Positions 58,602 to 64,000 of a stretch of 64,000 bases of DNA are shown here, piece by piece. Below the pieces are notes generated by a model. It was not told where the DNA came from, ran no database searches, and saw nothing but the letters and a program-made list of their open reading frames with translations. The number at the start of each line of letters is the position of its first letter. The stretch's first letter is position 1. The stretch is taken from assembly GCA_963821735.1 (NCBI GenBank), contig CAWGFK010000012.1, forward strand, positions 372,001-436,000, read 5' to 3'. The position numbers and the translations under genes are program-made. Source of the DNA: Laspinema sp963821735 (GTDB lineage Bacteria; Cyanobacteriota; Cyanobacteriia; Cyanobacteriales; Laspinemataceae).

Positions 58602-59783
58602 ATGAAAAAATATGAACGCTATTTTAAGATAGTTTTAGCTCTGATATTGATGCAAGCTGTTATTATTAGTCTGTTTAATATTGCAGTCGATCCTTACAGG
58701 GTTTTCAATAGTCCAACTGGGTTAGGAGTGAATCAAGTCAAGCCGGAAAAAGATAAACAGGTGCGGATGTTTAAAGCTATTGAGGTGATCCGGATTCAAC
58801 CGAAGATGGTGTTTATTGGGTCCTCTAGAACAGAGTTTGGTCTGGACACTGCTCATCCATCTGTATCCGGGGTAAAACCCGGATATAATTTAGGAATTAC
58901 GGGAGCGAATATCTATGAAGCAAGGCGATATTTTGAACACGCGATCGCGAATAATCCGCTAAAAAAAGCTGTAATTGGGGTTGATTTTTTTATGTTTGGA
59001 AAGCACAAGGAGAATCAAATTGACTTTTCAGAAAAAAGATTATTAATCTCTTATGTTACCCTGCAAGATAAATTAAATTCTATTTTTTCTTGGCGGGTTA
59101 CTCGTGGAAGTTTGAAAACAATTAAAGTTAATCAAAGCGCCGGTGAGAAAATCGGTCATTTTTACCCAGATGGCCGGAGAAATCCAAATTATTATATCCA
59201 AGATATTTATGGAGGTCTGCAAGGAGTAGATATCATGGCAGACCTTTTAAGAAAGAATGATTTTTTTATATCAAAAATGCGAGGAGAAGACTACGAAATT
59301 TCTCATTTAGAAGAGGTAAAAAAGATAGTAGAATTATGCAAGGAAAACCAAATTGAATGTCACTTATTTATATCTCCATCTCATGTAACTCAGTGGGAGT
59401 CTATTCGGCTATCTGGAGCTTGGGAAGTTTTTGAATCATGGAAACGGAACTTAGCAAAAATTACTCCGGTTTGGGATTTTTCGGGTTATAACAGCATTAC
59501 GACAGAACCCCTGAGTAGTACCATGAAAAATTATATGGATAGTTCTCATTATCACAAAAAAATCGGCGATTTAGTCCTGAATCGAATTTTTCAATATAAT
59601 CAAGAGATAGTCCCGGAAGATTTTGGAGTATTATTAACCCCGGAAACGATAGAGAATCACTTAAAACAAATTAGAGAAGACCGGAAAATTTGGGCGAATA
59701 ATAATCCAGATGTTGTCCAGTTTGTAAAAAATATTTTTAACAATTCAACTCCAAATAATTATTCAAAGCTAAACCCCCATTAA
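58602..59783 (+). CDS. Membrane-anchored SGNH/AlgX-like partner of the MBOAT protein
   Basis: 393 residues from ATG 58602 (MKKYERYFKIVLALILMQAV). One N-terminal anchor, then a periplasmic domain. FIGSSRTEFGLDTAHP resembles the SGNH block I Ser in GSSR, and YMDSSHYHKKIGDLVLNRIF near residue 330 resembles the Asp-x-x-His block. Such proteins complete O-acetylation begun by the MBOAT partner, and gene adjacency supports this. It is AT-richer than neighbours. Its stop shares TTAA with the stop of the convergent next gene. Confidence 0.75.
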   Translation: MKKYERYFKIVLALILMQAVIISLFNIAVDPYRVFNSPTGLGVNQVKPEKDKQVRMFKAIEVIRIQPKMVFIGSSRTEFGLDTAHPSVSGVKPGYNLGITGANIYEARRYFEHAIANNPLKKAVIGVDFFMFGKHKENQIDFSEKRLLISYVTLQDKLNSIFSWRVTRGSLKTIKVNQSAGEKIGHFYPDGRRNPNYYIQDIYGGLQGVDIMADLLRKNDFFISKMRGEDYEISHLEEVKKIVELCKENQIECHLFISPSHVTQWESIRLSGAWEVFESWKRNLAKITPVWDFSGYNSITTEPLSSTMKNYMDSSHYHKKIGDLVLNRIFQYNQEIVPEDFGVLLTPETIENHLKQIREDRKIWANNNPDVVQFVKNIFNNSTPNNYSKLNPH

Positions 59784-60733
59784 TCACCGGGAGATTCAGT
59801 CATTAATTCAGGCATGATTGTATCCATAGAAAATGAACGGATGTTGAACCAAGCATCCGCAAACAGATTGCCCAGGGTAAGGATCCCATTGGAGTCAAAA
59901 TGAAGCAAGTCTGGGTGGAGAGATAAATTGCGGGTTTCGACAGCGCGAGTATGGGGAATAGTAGTTTGGACATTGCCTTGAGCCGACCGCACGATATCCC
60001 CGCAACAATTTATCGTATTGTTCGGCTTTTCATGCTGATTTCCAAAGTGAACCATTCCGTAGATAAAGGGCAGGTTTGGACGGTTAAAATCCCGACGAAT
60101 TGTTTGGATAAAATGGGTGAGATTAGATTCATAGTTTTGAGCCATTTCCGGATGACTGGCATCGCTTTCTCCTTGCATCCAGAAAAACCCAGAAACCTGG
60201 ACGGTATAACCTAGAGCAGAGAGATCCGCGATCGCCTGCTCAACCCGATGTTTCATGCGAGGATAAAGGGTGTCTTCAGGAACCCCTGTGGCATCCAAAC
60301 CTGGATGCCACTGAGTTGCAAGATTCGTGCCACTTCTGGAATATTTGACCAACGCGACTGTTTCATTCAACCCATTAGCTAGATTTTGTCCGAGGGAAAT
60401 TTCCGGTCCAAATCCGACTGAATTTTTCACTTTATGACTATGTTCAGGATGATACCCCTCGAAGGGAGGAACCGGGATAGATGGGTCTGGCTTGAGTACG
60501 GGTTCTGTGGGTAATTCCAAAGGAACCCACTCGTCGTTGCGATCGTACCAGAGTACATTTTTTTGGGATTGGCGCAGGCGATCGGGTAAATCATCCAGAT
60601 TCGACTGGTAACCCACCATATTAGATTGTCCTGCCAAAATAAAAAGTTTTATAAATAATGACTCAGAACGGTTCATAACAACTATTAAAAAACTATAAAT
60701 TAGAGTTAATTGAATTGTAAATTTTAAATTCAT
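59780..60733 (-). CDS. Sialate O-acetylesterase-like (SASA domain) carbohydrate esterase
   Basis: 317 residues. N-terminal hydrophobic stretch (about 7-20), then KLFILAGQSNMVGYQSNLDD with nucleophile Ser in GQSNM. SGFFWMQGESDASHPEMAQ is the conserved block, and HPDLLHFDSNGILTLGNLFA supplies the Asp/His of the triad region. This family removes acetyl groups from sugars, so it may counter the acylation module encoded convergently next to it (inference). Stop codons overlap by 4 bp with the opposing gene. Possibly exported. Confidence 0.85.
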   Translation of the reverse strand: MNLKFTIQLTLIYSFLIVVMNRSESLFIKLFILAGQSNMVGYQSNLDDLPDRLRQSQKNVLWYDRNDEWVPLELPTEPVLKPDPSIPVPPFEGYHPEHSHKVKNSVGFGPEISLGQNLANGLNETVALVKYSRSGTNLATQWHPGLDATGVPEDTLYPRMKHRVEQAIADLSALGYTVQVSGFFWMQGESDASHPEMAQNYESNLTHFIQTIRRDFNRPNLPFIYGMVHFGNQHEKPNNTINCCGDIVRSAQGNVQTTIPHTRAVETRNLSLHPDLLHFDSNGILTLGNLFADAWFNIRSFSMDTIMPELMTESPGD

Positions 60734-61365
60734 GAGTCTCTTATAATAGCTGAATTTACGGGAAAATCAATAATGATAGTCCTCTATTTTAGGCAAAACA
60801 CCCAGTTTTAACGCTCTGCCTCTCGGCAGTTTTTAGCAGTGCTATTTATAGGGTTTTAACAAATCCCTCAGCTGTTCGGAGAATCAGGCCATAACTGGGA
60901 GGTCTTGGCTGCTTGGTACTTGATATGCTAAATCGTTAGTCACAACTGCTCTGGGGTCATCGATCTGCTGCTTTCGTTGAGGATCAATCCTCTTTAGTTG
61001 AGGATCAATCCTCAAAGCCTGATTATGCATGGGCTGTCCGTTTTCGGTTTCCCCGACACCTTCCGTAGATTGGCTCCTATGGGAGCATCTCAATTTTGCC
61101 TAAAAACCGATCTGACCTCTCCCCAAACCCCTGCCCACCTCTCCCCGGTTTCCTTCCTACGAGGAAAGGGAGAATAAGAAATAAATGTTTGTTGGCTCAG
61201 GGGCTTTGAGGCGTTGAGACTCTCCCTTCCGGCTCCCCCTTCCCTCTCAGGGAAGGGGGCTGGGGGGTTAGGTCTCTTTTCCCAAATGAGATGCTCCCGC
61301 TCCTATAAACTCTAAACCTCTTCCAGCTCAGAATGATAGGCATTATCACTAACTAATTTATCCTA
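60734..61365. other. Intergenic region with repeats, no gene
   Basis: Holds GAGGATCAATCCTC-type palindromes (GTTGAGGATCAATCCTCTTT and GTTGAGGATCAATCCTCAAA, about 60975-61020) and a CCCTTCCCTctcAGGGAAGGGGG repeat at about 61227-61275 related to that at 32888. No protein-coding frame of interest. Confidence 0.5.
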
Positions 61366-62328
61366 TCAAGTTCGAGCGGGCCAAAGATGTTTTAATCGAT
61401 TGAGAAATATTTTGGCTTTTTTAGGAGATACCACAAGCGTAGCAACGATTTTTACAAAGAGAATTGACATGAGGCGCGATCGCCGCCTCAGTAAACCTGG
61501 ATCGTAGTAAATAGCCAGCCGAAAATATCTCGCTGCTATCATCCCTTTTTGCCTTGTCAAAGGCTTTTGTAGGGCCTTCAACGTCAAATAAAAATACAGG
61601 TGGGATAAACTTTGCTTTTTGATAGACTGTAAAGAAGTGGGAGCATTAGAAAAAGCTCTTGAAAGTACAAGCAAACAAGCTGATTCTTGACGTAAGATAT
61701 TGCTGGAAATTGACTCAGGCGATAGGCGGTACAAGATTTGAACTCGGGGTACAGAAACAAATTTATACCGTGCAGCTAGGCGCAAATATAAATCCCAATC
61801 CTGTCCACCTCTTAGGGATTCATCGAATCCTCCGATTTCCGATAAAGCTTGTCGATTAATTAAAGGATTAGATCCATTTTCTAAATAATTTTTTACTAAT
61901 AAAAATGGATAAATATCACCCTGGGGGCTTCTATGGAAACCCGGGTATAAAACATGACCGGATTCATCAATATAATCGGTCCAGCTATAAGCTACCCCCG
62001 CCTCGGGATTATTTTTTAGGGCTTTCCGTTGCAGTTCTAACTTTTCAGGAGTCCATAAATCATCGGCATCGATAAAAGACAGATATTCACCAGTTGCTAA
62101 AGAAATTCCTCGGTTTCTGCTTTTTTGAGCGCCAGAATTCGGGAAAGAAAATACTTTGATTCGCGAATCGCTTAGATTAGAAATAATCTCTAATGTTTTA
62201 TCAGTAGAGCCATCATTAATGATGATCAACTCAAAATCTGGAAAGGTCTGATTTAAAACCGATTCAATCGTTTCCTGAATCGTTTTTTCAGCATTATAGG
62301 CGGGAATAATGACTGAAATAGTTGGCAT
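61366..62328 (-). CDS. Family 2 glycosyltransferase
   Basis: 320 residues with a GT-A fold: SVIIPAYNAEKTIQETIESV at the start, IIINDGSTDKTLEI, the metal-binding DxD as SFIDADDLWTPEKLELQ, and GGFDESLRGGQDWDLYLRLA with the catalytic-base region. C-terminal about 80 residues are basic and amphipathic, suggesting membrane association. It transfers an activated sugar in polysaccharide synthesis; sugar and linkage unknown. The next gene's stop is only one base from its start, so the minus-strand glycosyltransferases form an operon. Confidence 0.93.
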   Translation of the reverse strand: MPTISVIIPAYNAEKTIQETIESVLNQTFPDFELIIINDGSTDKTLEIISNLSDSRIKVFSFPNSGAQKSRNRGISLATGEYLSFIDADDLWTPEKLELQRKALKNNPEAGVAYSWTDYIDESGHVLYPGFHRSPQGDIYPFLLVKNYLENGSNPLINRQALSEIGGFDESLRGGQDWDLYLRLAARYKFVSVPRVQILYRLSPESISSNILRQESACLLVLSRAFSNAPTSLQSIKKQSLSHLYFYLTLKALQKPLTRQKGMIAARYFRLAIYYDPGLLRRRSRLMSILFVKIVATLVVSPKKAKIFLNRLKHLWPART

Positions 62329-62329
62329 T

Positions 62330-63371
62330 TTATTTTCCCTCTGCTTTGTCCAAAGTCCCGGATTGAACCCGTTTAAGATGGTTCATCCAATAAAAAGAAC
62401 TCATCAGACTTCCCCGATAAAACTCCATTTGAAAGGCTGGAATCAGCTCATTTTTGAGCTGGTCCCCATACTTCAACCGCTGCTGAACCATGCGGCGCAG
62501 ATTCCCCAAAATTGTCCGCACCCAAATCCCTGGCTTGTCCCTTGTTTTAGCATTAATCATCCTTAACGGGCAAATGACTAAACCACAGGAACGCGCTAGG
62601 GATAACAAATAGTCTCGTTCCAGTCGCCACTGGGGAATTTGATGATTGATATGCATGGCTGGATTGTACCAAATTTCCCACCCGGCTTTGTGCAAATATA
62701 ACAAGGAGCCGTAATCATCAAGTCCCCGTGCTAAGGTATTTCCCCGAGTCCCAGAACTTGGGACGCATGAGGTACGGCTTCACACCAAGCTTGTTTGCGA
62801 ACCACTAATCCGGCACCGGAGGTAATCGTAAGTTGTCGGGATCAAAGAGCAAGGGTTTGGATCCATGTTCACGAATGGCTAAAAAAGCAGAAATCTGTCT
62901 AAAGTTGTCTGGCGGTTCTACTTCAAACTCGCCATGAATTTGGCCGCTAAATGCTCCGGCTTGGGGATGTTTGTTCCCAAATTCATAAGCAGCAGCCACC
63001 CAGTCAGGTGCTGGTATATTATCATCATCTAAACAAGCCACATAAATTCCCTTGGCTTCTTTGATTCCGCGCTCTCTGGCAAAGGCGGGTCCTTGGCGCT
63101 CTTCAAAATAGTATTCTAGGGGATAATTTTGCTGCCAATTCTGTTGATAGTCTTTAATGACTTGAGCGGTGTTGTCCCGACTATTGTTATCGATAATGAT
63201 AATTTCCCACCTAATCTTTTCCAGATTAACTTGATGACGGAGGGCCTCTAAAACCTGGGATATTCGAGCCGCACTGTTATAGGTTGGGATGGCTACGGTT
63301 ACGTCTACTAATGCGTCATCCATGACTTTAAAATTGGGTGGTACAATAAAAGACTCAGGATATTCTATCAA
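62330..63371 (-). CDS. HpsE-like glycosyltransferase 2, copy 1 (frameshifted as read)
   Basis: N-terminal part (62805-63371): VDVTVAIPTYNSAARISQVL, IIIIDNNSRDNTAQVIKDYQ, DxD region ACLDDDNIPAPDWVAAAYEF. C-terminal part (62330-62704): LHKAGWEIWYNPAMHINHQI, followed by RLERDYLLSLARSCGL. Two shifts break it: near 62812-62825 (LPPVPD* should be LPP-GAGLVVRKQAWCEAV) and near 62755. Corrected length about 347, the usual HpsE size. Matches HpsE-type hormogonium polysaccharide glycosyltransferases from memory of the pattern. Overlaps the next HpsE-like gene by 4 bp. Confidence 0.8.
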
Positions 63372-64000
63372 TTATGGGAAGATGGATTGATAGCAGGCAT
63401 GACGTTGGTTTGAGCAGATTTTATCGATTTTTCTGGCTTCAAATATCCGTGACTCCACAGATAGAAAAAGCTGTTTAAACTACTGACTAACAACTCCCGT
63501 TCGCAAGCGGCGATCGCATCCTTGGGCGGAATCCCATATTTCCAAATGTGCCGAATCAGTTTCCGCAAGTCATTGGCGAAATACCCACAGGTAAAAAGCG
63601 GCCTGAATATCGGCTTAATCTTCACCCTCCGCGTCGCATAACGACTCAACCCAATTCCGCGAAAGAACGGAATTAAATACTCCGGTTCCAAGCGGTGACG
63701 AGGGATTTTATGCACCACTTGCATCGCGGGATTATACCAAATTTCCCAATCTTGCTTTTGAATATAGGAAAGGGCCTCAATATCTTCTCCCGTGAGCATA
63801 CTCCCGGGAGTTCGGCCACTGAGAATACACTGTTTGGGAACGCTCTCCCGCCAAGCTTGCGTGCGAACTACCAATCCGGCAGAGGGCGGCAACAAGTTTT
63901 TATCAGACTTATAAAGTAAAGGTTTTAAACCCCGTTGAGTAATCGCTAAAAAAGGCATCAACCGCTTAAAATTCGGGGGCGGTTCACTTTCAAACTCTGG
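63368..64000 (-). CDS. HpsE-like glycosyltransferase 2, copy 2 (cut by window end)
   Basis: The C-terminal 210 or so residues of a second HpsE-like enzyme: LPPSAGLVVRTQAWRESVPK, then SMLTGEDIEALSYIQKQDWE, IWYNPAMQVVHKIPRHRLEP. The frame continues upstream past 63961 (EFESEPPPNFKRLMPFLAI), so the N-terminal catalytic part lies beyond 64000. It shares clear homology with the copy downstream, indicating tandem duplication. The 4-bp overlap between the two supports one transcript. Confidence 0.85.
   Translation of the reverse strand, partial: PEFESEPPPNFKRLMPFLAITQRGLKPLLYKSDKNLLPPSAGLVVRTQAWRESVPKQCILSGRTPGSMLTGEDIEALSYIQKQDWEIWYNPAMQVVHKIPRHRLEPEYLIPFFRGIGLSRYATRRVKIKPIFRPLFTCGYFANDLRKLIRHIWKYGIPPKDAIAACERELLVSSLNSFFYLWSHGYLKPEKSIKSAQTNVMPAINPSSHN

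Overview
The window looks like chromosomal DNA of a filamentous, motile cyanobacterium, most likely Oscillatoriales (Oscillatoria/Laspinema-like; the genus is inference). The evidence is abundant HIP1-type GCGATCGC sites, a CIRCE-controlled groES-groEL operon, a GUN4-domain protein kinase, a LabA-like NYN protein, DUF2721 and DUF4359 proteins, and an hps-type pseudopilin/glycosyltransferase region, which is typical of hormogonium-forming or gliding filaments. Many dispersed palindromic repeats separate the genes.

Layout. 0.4-7.7 kb: a pentapeptide-repeat protein, a small membrane protein, a Roco (LRR-Roc-COR) GTPase, and a VapBC toxin-antitoxin pair lying between a full-length gene and a truncated copy of it. 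8.2-10.4 kb: groEL, groES and CIRCE. 10.5-23.2 kb: ferredoxin, response regulators, LabA-like protein, leuA, Uma2 nuclease, M28 peptidase, sirohydrochlorin chelatase, rhodanese, kinase-GUN4 and DUF4359. 23.36-31.74 kb: an integrated element of about 8.3 kb in the tRNA-His(GTG) gene. It is bounded by 48-bp direct repeats and carries a tyrosine integrase (interrupted by an IS630), small membrane/DNA-binding proteins, a membrane-anchored FtsK/HerA-like ATPase, and an HUH rolling-circle Rep with origin-like inverted repeats. The gene set resembles actinomycete AICEs. 31.8-45.6 kb: RluD-type synthase, an NYN-RNase III-dsRBD fusion, a DUF255 protein, ftsI with an ftsL-like gene, a Pro/Thr/Glu-rich lipoprotein, a lone TnpB element, and glgB. 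45.8-53.7 kb: four pseudopilin genes and a giant HpsA-like gene on the minus strand. 53.9-64 kb: rpmB, htpG, an MBOAT O-acyltransferase plus a partner protein, a sialate-O-acetylesterase-like protein, and three glycosyltransferases, two of them HpsE-like and tandem.

Two themes cut across the window. First, a MITE-like family of about 105-165 bp carries the same TA-flanked terminal inverted repeats as the resident IS630 at 23.8-25.0 kb, so the IS is the likely source of transposase. Second, many otherwise excellent genes, including the essential groEL, htpG and glgB, are split by single-base shifts that mostly fall in short homopolymers. This pattern points to sequencing or assembly error more than to decay. 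I therefore annotate such genes over their full span and state where the frame breaks.
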